In this document: positions 11,201-21,580 of the stretch, in pieces
Layout of the letters: the number at the start of each line of letters is the position of its first letter
Position numbering within the stretch: the stretch's first letter is position 1
Source: Dipylidium caninum
Lineage: Eukaryota > Platyhelminthes > Cestoda > Cyclophyllidea > Dipylidiidae
Direction: 5' to 3'
Assembly: GCA_017562135.1 (NCBI GenBank)
Contig: QEYB01000588.1
Coordinates: forward strand, 186,001 to 250,000
DNA length: 64,000 nt
Program-made: the position numbers and the translations under genes
The notes under the pieces: model-generated
Seen by the model: the letters and a program-made list of their open reading frames with translations, nothing else
Databases searched by the model: none
What the model was told of the DNA's origin: nothing

Positions 11201-14200
11201 TTTTTATCTATTCAGGGGTGGGCAGCGACATTGCCTCAAATTTTTCGCATAAAGCCCATCTCCTCCTCCCCTTGGTGGTGGTATAAGCCAGTCGCGGGAT
11301 TATTTCGTCGTTGCCCACTTCGTCCTTGCGAGGCTCACAGCACTGAGTGTCGGTTTTGCGCCGACAAGGCAGCCTGAACTTGCCGCAAGGCCGAGACACT
11401 CATGTGAGCTGTTTAACCTGGGAAAACCCGAAAATGCAACCAAATCGTCACAGGCCTCGGATGTTTGAGCTACTCCACTGAGGGTAACCAAGAGTCAAAG
11501 GGTTGTAATTATCCCATCCGGACCAAGACTCCTCTCCTTTATCCGTGTAAACTCAGCTACTTTCTCGGCTGAGCTGAGTTTCTTTTCGCTGGTGTACACT
11601 TTCAAAAGCTCTATTGCCACACGTTAGCCATGTGGAGATGACTTGGGATGCAGGAGGCGCTCGGTCAAGGCTTAAACGAAGGGTCACCGCCTTCTTCCTG
11701 CTCTTAAAATCCACTTCAAGGCAGTAGTGCAGCCCAGTGTCACCGCATAACCCTCCGTTTGCCCTTGAAAGGAGTGACAATTCGAGGGGTGGCAGCGGTA
11801 CCTGTGACTCGAACAATTTGTCAACGAACCTCCTTGTTCATTTTTTTCTTAGAGAAACTCAAAATTTTTCCTATCCCCTGTCGGGCGCGCCAACGGTGTC
11901 TTAAAAGGACGTTTGCCGGCATTAGTTAACCCTCATCTGGAATGAAGACTGTGACTGTGTTGTCACTCTCTACCCACACATTATTCAATCCAAGTCTTTT
12001 CTTTTTATCATCATCCTCATAAATAATTAAATGAGCACGGGATTTTAACTAATCGTTAACCCTTCCAAGTGCAGTTTTTCTGATCCTACTGAAGAAGTTT
12101 TGGGTTTCGCCAAGTCAAAAACAACCGAATTGAATCATTTGGACAGGCGTAAGGGTGCTACTATGTCAGTATTTCGTAAAAAGGATAATGGATGTTTTTA
12201 TTACATATGTGGGTGGCGTTTTTACTCTTCTAACTGAACGTATTTGTCGACTTCCTGCATTTTTTTTTATTACATTTGTGTTCAATGTGATCTGTGACAT
12301 GTCGGAGGGTCTCCCATGCGTTCGGGGAGCCGACTATCCTGTTAGCTTTACATTACATTGGCAGACCACTTGTCCTCCTTCCCACCCTCCCGCCATGGAC
12401 GCCGTCCAGAGCCGTACGCGGGGCTCCTTTGATGGGCGTTGCGCCACACGGGAGAGTGGGAGCCGACGCTCAACTCGCTACTCTCGACCACACACGAAAT
12501 ACTGCCGTCATTCCCACTGTGATGCTGTTACTTCGGCCCCTCTTCTTCTCCACCTCCCCGAGAAGCGGTAATGGCTCCTTCAATGCGGACCTCTGGCCCA
12601 TCAAGTCGAGTGAAGTGGACACTTGTTTCTATTTTGAGTCTGTAGCACTTAGGACATGAAGACTGGTGTCGCTCTCCAAGTTGTTAACCCGTGGCAAGAA
12701 GGCGTTTGGCAGCGAAGCGGCGAGGGTTGTTGGCCACTTTAATTCCTCTTATGCGGGACAATTTGTACGAATGTGCCTCTGTTCGAATACACTGCCTTGT
12801 TTTGACAATTTTTCCCAACTATTTCGTCACTTGTTTTTAAAAGACATCATTCCTATTTGTGCCTGTCTGTGGGCAAATGAGAGTTGACTGCTGCAGTCGC
12901 CTTCTTGAGAAAGAAACGACGTACAGGCGATGTTTCATCCTTCCCACCTTTTGTCCACCTTCCTTCCTCTCACCCCCTTCCCCTTCTTCCCCCTCTTTCC
13001 TTTGTTGTGTCGTTACGATGGGAGTAGAAGTTGCAAATACTAACTTGGAGAAGGCCTCTGAAGGAGTTGCCAAAGAAAAGGGCCACGACAAACTGAAATA
13101 GGAAACGGCGCCCTTTTTTTACTTCAACTGAATGGCTTATCTGTTCCACATTCATGTATTATAATGTTTTCAGTTTCTTATAGTGTCCTTCTTCGTTGGT
13201 AAAAGGATAGTCGTGCGTTATAGTTTGGTAATACGTCACTGGTAAAGCTTGCCACAAATATCCCTTGCTTCCTCTCTCGCCTCCTCCCTGTTGACCGCAG
13301 GTAACAGCATCTCGGGCACGCATTACCAAGCAGAAGCACTGCTTGTCTAATGTCTTCCGACAGCGGCCTTCATCACCGGGCTCTCTGAGAGCGGAGGTGG
13401 AGGGGTAAAGAGGGAGACAGTCCTGCTGCTGACTTGGAGGCTGACGGCAGGTTGTGTGACTCCTGACGCCCAAGTGGATGACGCCGAGGCCTCTGGTGGA
13501 CTGCACACAACGTGCACATCTCCCCTCCTCCCGCTTCTGCCCACCCCGACACCCTTCCGCCTCCGTCGCTGATGGCTGCGGCCACGGCCACGGCCACGGC
13601 GACGGTGTTGACGGTTGTTGTTGATGGTTGGGGTGTCGCCCCACATGCGATATTAGCGGGGAAGTGAACAGGCGCCACTTCCTTGCATTTCCACGGCCAC
13701 ACGACAGGGAAATGAGGGTTCGGCCACTCCGAGTGCCAACTCCAGAGCCAGTGCCGACAACACCGTCACGGCCAACGCCTCGTCTAAAGTAACTTTGGTT
13801 GGGTTGGGCCCGCGTGCACGAGGTGGAGGCGGTGTAAGTGGATGGAAGGGGTGGAGTGAAGACGAGTTGTGCACTCATCTCGGAGCAGGTTTCTCTTGAG
13901 CCGACGCCTTTCTATCTGAATTCCCCAATTTGGGTGTCGAGTTTTGCGATCATTTGGCTGTCGGTCGTTTCTCCCGCCTGAGCCCACAGCAGCCCATCTC
14001 AACGAGGAAAACATCAAGTCTGCATTTTATTGAGATAAAAGGAAGACTCTTTTGTCTCGAGCTGCGCGAATCTGTCCCAGCAGGCGTTGGAATGAGTTCG
14101 GCTTCCATATGTGCTTTTTCCTTCACTCCTTCATTTTGCCTTTACGTTTCTGCCGATTTGCGAGGGAATTCAATTTTCAACTCTTACTCAGATGTGTTTA

Positions 14201-17200
14201 TGGCAAATCACCCTTTTCCCCACGGAGAGTGCGTTTTTCGGCTACCGAAAACCACTTTTTCGTCATGGTCCACTTGAAGATGGCCACGCCAAACAGTCCG
14301 TATCCTGTCATACTAAACCAACCGCGTCTCCCTCTTCCCTCCTTATCTGCCATCTTACACAACCCTAAGGAGATTCTCCTCCCCGTGAACGCATTGCGCA
14401 TCGCGTTGTCTTTTCCCCGCGTCTCCCCTCTCACCTCGCCCCCTGGCCGCGGGCACTGTCGATCGGACACTTCTTCCGTGTTCAGACGTACAGGAGGCAC
14501 TGATATCTCCCTGGTCTGCGTGAAACTTTTACAGGGTTTCACGTGACTTTAACCACTATTTTCTTAGTTAAGTTGGTGCACAGTTGGATTCACAACCGCC
14601 GAGTTTGTAGCGCTTGATGCCCCGCGGGGCATCGGCATTCATCCGAGTCACTTCCATCTTTCTTGACCCTCTAAATGGCCGCCTCGGGCAGGGTGACAGT
14701 CGCATAAATCTGTCCCCCACCGCGTGTGCTGACCCACAAACATTACACCGCAAAACCTTGCATTAAAATTGAGTGATTTGCGTCCCAAACCACCTTCTAT
14801 CTCCGCAACGGTGGACCATCTACGGAACGGGGTTGAGTTCTTTAATTCCACTCAGACCTTCAAATTCTCTGCCTCCTTGTTGACCGGGGATTGCAATGAA
14901 TGTAGCATTTACTGGGGAGAAATGAATGTCTGAGGATTAAATAGTGCAAAATTGTTTTTTTTTCCATCTACACTTGACTTATACTTAAAGTTTAGACTTA
15001 CACAGAACCTGGAGTTGTCATCTGAGACCTTCAAAATTATCTTTTTTTTTCTTCTCTGTGGCTTAAAATCCTGTCCCCCTTTTTTCCGCCCTGGAGCGGG
15101 AGTAAAATTTCACACGAAACCATTTTAATAAGTGCGACAGAATAAAAAGCAGAGAACTGCGTGTCACCAATTTAAACGCTCTCGTCCCTAAGGCGAGTGA
15201 AAAAGAGTGGAGAAACATTACCAAATGTGAATTAATTACAGAGGCGATTGTCTTTCCAAGGAAGCATCCCAATCAATCATTCTTCATCAGGACGAAATGC
15301 TAATTGTGCTGACTGGTGATGGTCGTGGTCGTGGTGCGCTTCTTCTGTCTCGTTTTTCTCTCGGTGGTGACTGTTAATTAAGACTGATGACTGTCGCATC
15401 TCACCGGGCCTCGGGGCTTTTTTGCGATCTCGGACTGGTGCCAACACTGCGACTTTTTGCTTTTTGAAGTGCTCGTGTTAGTGCCTGTCTCTGCGAGGCC
15501 CTCCTGCTCCTCGGATGCCGTGACGTCCCTCTTTTCACGTTGGCTGGGAAATATGTCAATCGGGACGTCTGACGGAGTCCGCCCACAAGTACATCCCGGT
15601 AGACCAGACTGCCAGAGTCACTTGGGCGTGCAACGTTCAATCGCTCCACCCTGTTCATCCTCACACACGAGAGTGACGTCTGACGCAGTTTTATGGGCAA
15701 CGGTGGGTGGAGTCCGAGGAAGAACTTCTTTTAAGGTTCGCCTTATTGACTCTCTTCTTGAAGTCCTCTGTGCCGTGTGTGTCCGCAGCAATCGCCTCCC
15801 TCCTTTTGTTCCGTGAGCAGCTATTTCTGCCCGGTAACCATTAGTCTTGGGGATGAAGAAATGAATTGAGTTAGCCCTACTAAGGCACCATTTTTGTGTG
15901 ATATTCCTCTCTCTACCCTCCCTCTTCCCCATCCTCAGTCTGTACGAGTTGCATGTAGCGAAGGAGGCCATGTAAAAGGAGGCGGTCATTCACTAGACTC
16001 ACACACTCTCGTTCAAGTGGTTGTGACAGCCGGACAGGGCTTTACTCCGTCCACTCTGGAGGAGCATCACCTCGTCCGACAGTCGCCTTCTCGAACGGAG
16101 TGACTGCGGAATTCCTCGGTGGGTTGGGCCACCCTCCTGCCTCGCGCTCCCACAGGTCCTCTTCTCCACCGCAAACGCCGCCTCGCTGTGCCGCCTGCAA
16201 TCCCACCAGTCAGCGGGCGCAACCGCGGGCATTTTTGCCATTTCGAGTCCACTTTGACTTACTTTTCCTCGAGAAAGTTGGTTCATAAAACCTGAACGAT
16301 TTCCAGAGTGTGAGCGATTTGTCTTCCTCGTAAATGGCCTCTAGTATGCTCACATTTATATTAGGTGGTGCTTCAAGAAAGCTTATCAATTTCTTCACCT
16401 CATCAATACTCGTTGTGAATTCTCATATTTGTCTCTTTTTTTCATTTTTTTTTTTTTACGGTAGACTGCCAGCTATTTGTGTGTTTATCCATTTCCTGTA
16501 TCACGAAGCACCGCATGATTTCGTCATGCGCGCAGCACCGATGTTTTGGCACTCCAAGAGTCGAGACCGTCTGTGTCTTTCGCTTTCTCCTCGTCTTGGA
16601 CTCCCTACTTCGGCTGGGACGAGTCTTCCCGCGACTCATCTCTCGTCCGTAGTTGTCTGAGCGCATCACGGAGTTCCGCATCAAGCCTGCCTTGCACCAG
16701 GACCTAAAAGTAACCTTCGAAGCGGCCTAGTTTGTCCTTACTTCCAAGAAAATGGCGACTTTTGTTTTATTATCCCACACTGTGCTTCGTTAGGGGAGGC
16801 CAACAAAGTCGAGGGCCCATTGTGCAGTGCTTAACGTCGATGGCTCAAGTTCCCCTCACTGTCCTGGACAGGTCGTCTGAGACTTCGATGTCGGACTTTA
16901 CAGGCAGAAGGAGGAGGAGGAGGAGGAGGTTGCGATAAGCAGAAAATACCCCCGTAGCTGCTGTTACGACTGCCTCCTATTCGTTGTAATGAGAAAAAAA
17001 AGTGTTCGAGCTCTGCGGTGATTGAGAGATTTCGATTATGAGATGGAGGGTAGCCACTTGTCTGACAAGGAGATTTGCCTGTTCACACTGTGCACAAGAT
17101 TTCCCACCTTTGGTAATTTGAATGCAAAGTCACTCGCTGGCATTTCACACTGCCTCACTCAAACTGCGCACTTCCGTTTACATGCTTATCCTCTAGCATT

Positions 17201-20200
17201 CTCCCTTTCCCCAGTGTACACGGTCATAAACTCCGCATTCTCTTCACCCTTTTTTGTCAAAAAAAGATGAGAAGCGGCTTCCTCAATCCCCGTGTTTACA
17301 CATCAGTAAAGAAAGAGAGGCCGGGCGCGAGGGAGGCAGGCAGGGAGCAAGTGAGAGACGGCAAAGGAGCACTTTTAATCATTTCGCAATAATATGTACA
17401 ACGAAATGATAAAATTTCTATTCACTTCCGATTATGCACACCAAGACGGAGGGGCGGGGAGAAAGGGAGGACTCCGAATTCGGCGTTTCCTCCGTTTTCC
17501 GTGGTCGTCGTGCTTCCGGCTTGCCTCCTGACGTTCTCCACCACCCCCTCGCGTGGTCCGCATTCTCCACAGCGGAGAGGATCACCTCTGATTTACACGT
17601 GAACAACTCTGATTTGCGACCTGTTGGGCGCAGCATTCATTAGCGAGGCGAATGCGGCTGCCACGGCACAACGTCGACCGGCAGATCAACTGCCCGTGCA
17701 CCGTCGCGGCAGCCGCTTCTGCGTCGTCTCTCCCCTTGCGCCCCTCGTCCTTGTGGCATTTAGTTCTTTCGAGGGGACGATCGTAATTTATGTCTCCTTT
17801 TGAGCTCCTTTTTGCTTTACCTTTTAATCGGCTTTATCGTCTCCGCCTTCTTTGAATGGCGCCATCGTTCTTCGGTGTCTCAGTCAATTTTGCATAAAGT
17901 CCCGTGAAGTCGCCCCAGTTGCGGTTTGAATCACGAACTTCTCTTCCGATGTCATTCGTTCTTATTTTGACACAATCCTTTTATTCGTCTCTGAGAGCGT
18001 CTCCCACACCGTCCCCCGCTCCCCAATCGCCCGATGTGGTCCGACTTTGTCCACCAGTCTCCTCTTCGATTGCTCTAACCTTTTTTTCTTCATTTTTGCG
18101 CGCTCTAGTGCAATTATTCATCCAGCCTTATGGAAACATGCCCACCTGTAGTCCTTCAGAGAGTACTTCGGTGTTATCCACTCTTTCGAGCTAATTCCCC
18201 GTTTCACCTGCCCCCCCCCCCTCCCTCCTCGATTTGGCATCGAGGGGGCCCGGCGATGGTTGCGCCATAGAGCGGCCTGTTGCATTCGCGGGCAAAGATT
18301 CGGTTTATTGCGATTACTTTTATAACTCATGCTTGGTGAGTGCGAATTCCACTGTCTTTCCAACCCATCGGAAATTTCTTGCTGCGTAAATAGGCCACTT
18401 TCCGGGGGGGGGAGGGGGGGCGGAGGACGAAAGTTGATAGCCTGCGTCGACAACCGGAATCACCGAAACGAGCCCAAAACGGGAAGTGGGCAGGGCAGTG
18501 AGGCTCAACCGAATAGTCGCCCCGCACGCTTTTAAGGGCAACAATGTCTCCTCTTGAAATCCCATAACTTGGTTTGCCACTTCTGCCTCCTTTTAAAAAG
18601 CGCCACTTTTCAGATCGTTTGCTGATTTATGTTGCGATAATGCCAAGGGCTTTTGTATTTTAGCATTGGGCGAACACACCATTAGTTGCGCCCAAACAGG
18701 CCTCTGCCCCCATACTTCACAGACACCGCTCTGTCGTTTGCGAGGGAGTGTGACTTGTGCGAGAGGCAGTGCCCCGCAGACGCAATTGTTCTCTCCGCGA
18801 CGGTTGCGACATGGGCGTTTCGGTGCGGGTAGCACCGGTCCCTGGCTGCGATATCGTAAACCTCTGCTCGAAATAGGCCGCTTACGCCCCCGTGGCTTCT
18901 CTTCTGCCCTCCAGATTTGCTGTGTGAGGCGGATCAGAGGCTGCGTCGCTTGTCGGCTGTCTGGAAGCCTTTGCCTCACCAGACGCCCGACTGTGTTTAC
19001 CTCAACCAACGCCGCATTCTGGCGACCGCCCTCCATTCTATTCCCACCACGAGAGTGGTTGGCACTTTGGAGCCTTCTGAAAAGAATGGCCTCTGATCTC
19101 CCAGCCTCGATCACCGGGTGCCTCGGTTAATTATGTTGCCATGGGAAATCAGACGATCTAATATCTTCAACGTCGTCTACGTTCACACCGTCAACTTCGT
19201 TTCAGCAGATAATGGGGGGTGATTGACGAGTGTCAGCACACAAAATGCAGTTTTATCTCAGCACATCGTTGCCACTTAATAGCTCGAGTCTCTTCCACCA
19301 ACGTATTTTGCCCCACTTTATTTCCCCCTTCCTCTAAACCAGTCTTGAACGAAGTGAGTGTTGTGAGATGTTGGACTAGGTACACATAACTCTACCTTTT
19401 TTTTCTAAAATTATCACTTTCGTGTGGGCATTAGTGCCCTCGCTTGCTCCAAGGTGGACACGACTGTCCTCTGGTTCAGTTACTTTCCGTTTGGGCTGCC
19501 AAACGACCGAGTTTCTCCTCCTTTTCCCGTCCACAGCGACGTCTGTGGCCCGCAGTTGGCAGAATAAAAGTCTACCCGCAGAGACGCCTCAACTTCTATT
19601 TCCGTCATTTACACATCCCCTCTTTTTTGCGTCCGCCCTGTTTTATGGAGACGAGGTGGCGGAAACGGCCGCCACCAGCCTGCCCGTCCACTCGCGATGT
19701 CGCCCCGCGTATGTGCGCCTCCGGCTTGGCGTCGCCGCCGCCGCCGTCGTCTCGACTCTTTTGCCTCCATTTGGCCGGGTCACATCGTGAGCAGCAAAGG
19801 AGGCGCGCATAACCTTTCATGTGCCTCTGTGTGTGGCGTTTGAAGTGCACCACAACCGGTGAGCAGAACTGAAGGGGTCTGGCATGGCTGCGTTAAAATA
19901 CCACGTTTCCGAGATGTGAGGGCTGGGCACCCTCCTCCTCGGTCTCCTCCCCCGCCTTCTGGACCCACTTTGTGCAGAATCTCCTCGTAAATCACTCGCC
20001 CTGTCGCCTTAGACGGCGAGAGTATCGCCTGAATTGCGACGGGGGCGATCTGGCATGCTGCCCAAAGGACGCACGCCAAAAATTCTGTCCGTTCTCGTGA
20101 CAACAGTCTTCGACACGTGAGGCGTGTTTATTTGGCGCACGTTCGTCTCTTCCTTTTTCCCCTTAGTGTAGGCATTAAGTCGATTCACACGTTGGTTTCA

Positions 20201-21503
20201 AGTGTGGGGCAACGGTGTGCTGCCCCTGGCTACTGATGAAGCTCATTTGCGCCAATGCGTTTTGTACGAAATCAAACGAGGAAGGAAGGAATGGTGCAGA
20301 AGCATGCGGAAATTCACTGAAGGAGTTTGGTGAAGACGGATTTTTTGTGATGGGATATGCAGAAGATGGTTGGAGAAAATTGAAACAGGTGATTTCCGAC
20401 CTTCGTGATAAGCGACGACGACGGTGGAGGAAGATCCTTTCCGCGCAGCATCGGAGGCGGCAGAAGGGCCTAGCTCAGCTCGGCAAACCACTGCGGATTG
20501 CATTCAGCAGACAGAATTTGTGTGGACATGTTGAAGATGGGTGCCGCATGAATGAACTGGGAAGAAGTTGGGCGATTGAGTCGTCGTGACATGCACATCT
20601 TTGCTCGCTCGGAACAAAATCGAGCCATTCTTGAAGCGCACGGTAAGTGAGGATGCAAAGTGGATTGCTTACGAACAAGTCGTGAGGCGAGGGGCACATT
20701 GTGAAGCGGGAGAACTGAGTTTATCCCACCTCGAGAGCAGATTTGACTCGGAACACGAGGATGTTGTGGGATGTCCGGTGGAACATTCGAGGACCACTGC
20801 GGTAGGAGCTTTTGAAACCGAGCGAAAGGCCCGCTTAATTTTGGGGAAAGTAGTGTCAGCAAGTGGATGAGTCGAAGGCAGCAGCCCGAGAGGAGAGGCT
20901 GGCGATGTTCAGGAGGAAGGAAAGAATGACACCAGACTGCTTTGGAGACTTGTCGGAAAGTGGCAGAATGCGGTTGGGAGAATACGTCGCATCCACCTCA
21001 GCATCCCTCGACTGGCACTTCACACACTTTTTGAAGGGCAAAATGTGCAAAAGTGGAGAAGATGTAAAACAGGCAGTGGTTCAATTGTTCACACTGAAAG
21101 ATGAAATCTTTTCCCACCCTTACAAGAGGCCATTAGTAATAGTGGAACTTATATTCCTTGGTAATGTTTATTTACGGTATGAGAAAGTCGTGTCTTGTTT
21201 TATTTCAAACACGGAGCCAACTTTCCGGTAGACCTGGAAAGCATGAGTTCACAGTAGAGGGCTGAGATAAATTGTCAACGCGAACGCTTTGTGTCTCCCC
21301 TCGTAGACGACTGGAGCAGCATCCTCGGGTCTCCAACGAAACTCGGCTTGGGCGTATTCTCGGCGGCCTTCGACACCCTCTTTTTCCTCCAGCATCGAAT
21401 GTACCGCCGGACAGCGGCCTCCCCGGCGGTGGAGGACGCCGATGGAGGTGACAGCGACACCCCACTTATGGCCGATGCCACTTCCCCCTCCGTCGAGGCT
21501 TAG
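5102..21503 (+). CDS. CTNS: Cystinosin-like lysosomal cystine/H+ symporter, 3' part (spliced gene model)
   Basis: Two exons (5102-5219 and 21307-21503) encode the last 104 residues of a cystinosin-family PQ-loop protein, a proton-coupled exporter of cystine from lysosomes. The first exon ends in phase 1 and the second starts with the two bases that finish the codon. The segment corresponds to the second PQ-loop and the last two transmembrane helices. It keeps the RRKS..GWS loop, the FDFVGG helix with its aspartate (equivalent to a proton-coupling Asp of human cystinosin), the NDW turn, the [10 protein letters not shown] stretch and the final FD..FFLQH helix. The Pro-Gln pair itself should lie in the preceding exon, which I did not find. 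The C-terminal tail has no GYDQL-type lysosomal sorting signal. Family assignment is secure; the gene's 5' part is missing from this annotation. Confidence 0.9.
6137..6417. repeat. Diverged tandem direct repeat, two units
   Basis: Unit 1 (about 6137-6260) and unit 2 (about 6267-6417) share in the same order the blocks TTATTTGGTG/TTACTTGGTG, GAGTTGCCA, AGGTAGAAGGGCTT, AGGCTGTT and CGGACACTCGC. Spacing differs because of indels. The identity is clear but imperfect, so this looks like an old local duplication of non-coding intron sequence. Confidence 0.65.
7740..7751. repeat. Poly-C run (12 bp)
   Basis: Twelve uninterrupted C bases inside a pyrimidine-rich intron stretch; a likely site of length variation. 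Confidence 0.9.
9699..9713. repeat. Poly-G run (15 bp)
   Basis: Fifteen consecutive G bases within the cystinosin intron. The length in the assembly may be uncertain. Confidence 0.9.
11153..11186. repeat. (TG)n microsatellite
   Basis: An interrupted TG array, with about nine perfect units at its 3' end, in the cystinosin intron. Confidence 0.9.
13281..13950 (-). repeat. Long repeat, copy B (inverted partner of 817-1484)
   Basis: The reverse complement of this 670 bp block matches 817-1484. Differences include one extra base in the TGTCGG region, a two-base deletion in the AGAGAAACCTGC region, CCAACC for ACAACC, and GCAGCC for AGCC. Copies A and B lie about 12 kb apart in opposite orientation and flank the cystinosin exon at 5102. 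High identity in non-coding sequence argues for a recent duplication or insertion. Confidence 0.85.
14616..14633. repeat. 18 bp perfect GC-rich palindrome
   Basis: The sequence GATGCCCCGCGGGGCATC reads the same on both strands. It lies in intron sequence with no recognised gene element nearby; its function is unknown. Confidence 0.8.
16907..16930. repeat. (GGA)n microsatellite
   Basis: About seven AGG/GGA units in the cystinosin intron. Confidence 0.9.
20225..21235 (+). mobile_element. Decayed mariner-family DNA transposon (relic 1)
   Basis: Reading across frames on the + strand gives successive pieces of a mariner transposase in the right order over about 1 kb, close to the family's coding length of roughly 345 codons. 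The pieces are an N-terminal [17 protein letters not shown] helix-turn-helix start (20236 on), [12 protein letters not shown] (near 20370), RWVPHE (near 20540), and [15 protein letters not shown] followed by AKWIAYE (20595-20670). Last comes the C-terminal HFLKGK and [13 protein letters not shown] part (near 21020-21090). The third-domain motif with the last catalytic Asp is not clear. Frameshifts and in-frame stops break it, so it cannot encode an active transposase. It ends only about 70 bp before the acceptor of the last cystinosin exon. Confidence 0.8.
21307..21503 (+). CDS. CTNS: Cystinosin-like, terminal exon
   Basis: The exon follows the acceptor CCCCTCGTAG and completes the codon left open at 5219. 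It encodes [18 protein letters not shown], the last helix [11 protein letters not shown], and a roughly 34-residue acidic and serine-rich tail that ends at TAG (21501-21503). The tail contains DSDTPLM, a weak resemblance to an acidic dileucine signal, but no YxxPhi or GYDQL motif. Confidence 0.9.
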
Positions 21504-21574
21504 GGGAGTCTCCTTCTTCCGCATCCCCTGTGCCACCAAACTCCCCATTCTTACTCTCTTTTATCCGTCTTTTT

Positions 21575-21580
21575 AATAAA
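21575..21580 (+). promoter_or_regulatory. Poly(A) signal AATAAA for the cystinosin-like gene
   Basis: A canonical AATAAA lies 72 bp after the stop codon and is followed by a GT-rich stretch (GGGCTTGTC). This suggests a short 3' UTR ending near 21600. Confidence 0.65.

Larger units (their letters stand above)
5220..21306 (+). other. 16.1 kb cystinosin intron
   Basis: The intron runs from donor GTAAGT to acceptor CCCCTCGTAG. It contains a diverged direct repeat, a TG microsatellite, C and G homopolymer runs, the inverted partner of the 0.67 kb repeat and a decayed mariner element near the 3' end. I saw no nested gene on either strand. Open frames here are short and overlapping. Confidence 0.75.

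Noticed and set aside
18593..19130. Opposing open frames of 173 (-) and 154 (+) codons
   Set aside because: They overlap antisense, have no recognisable domain, and lie in GC-rich intron sequence.
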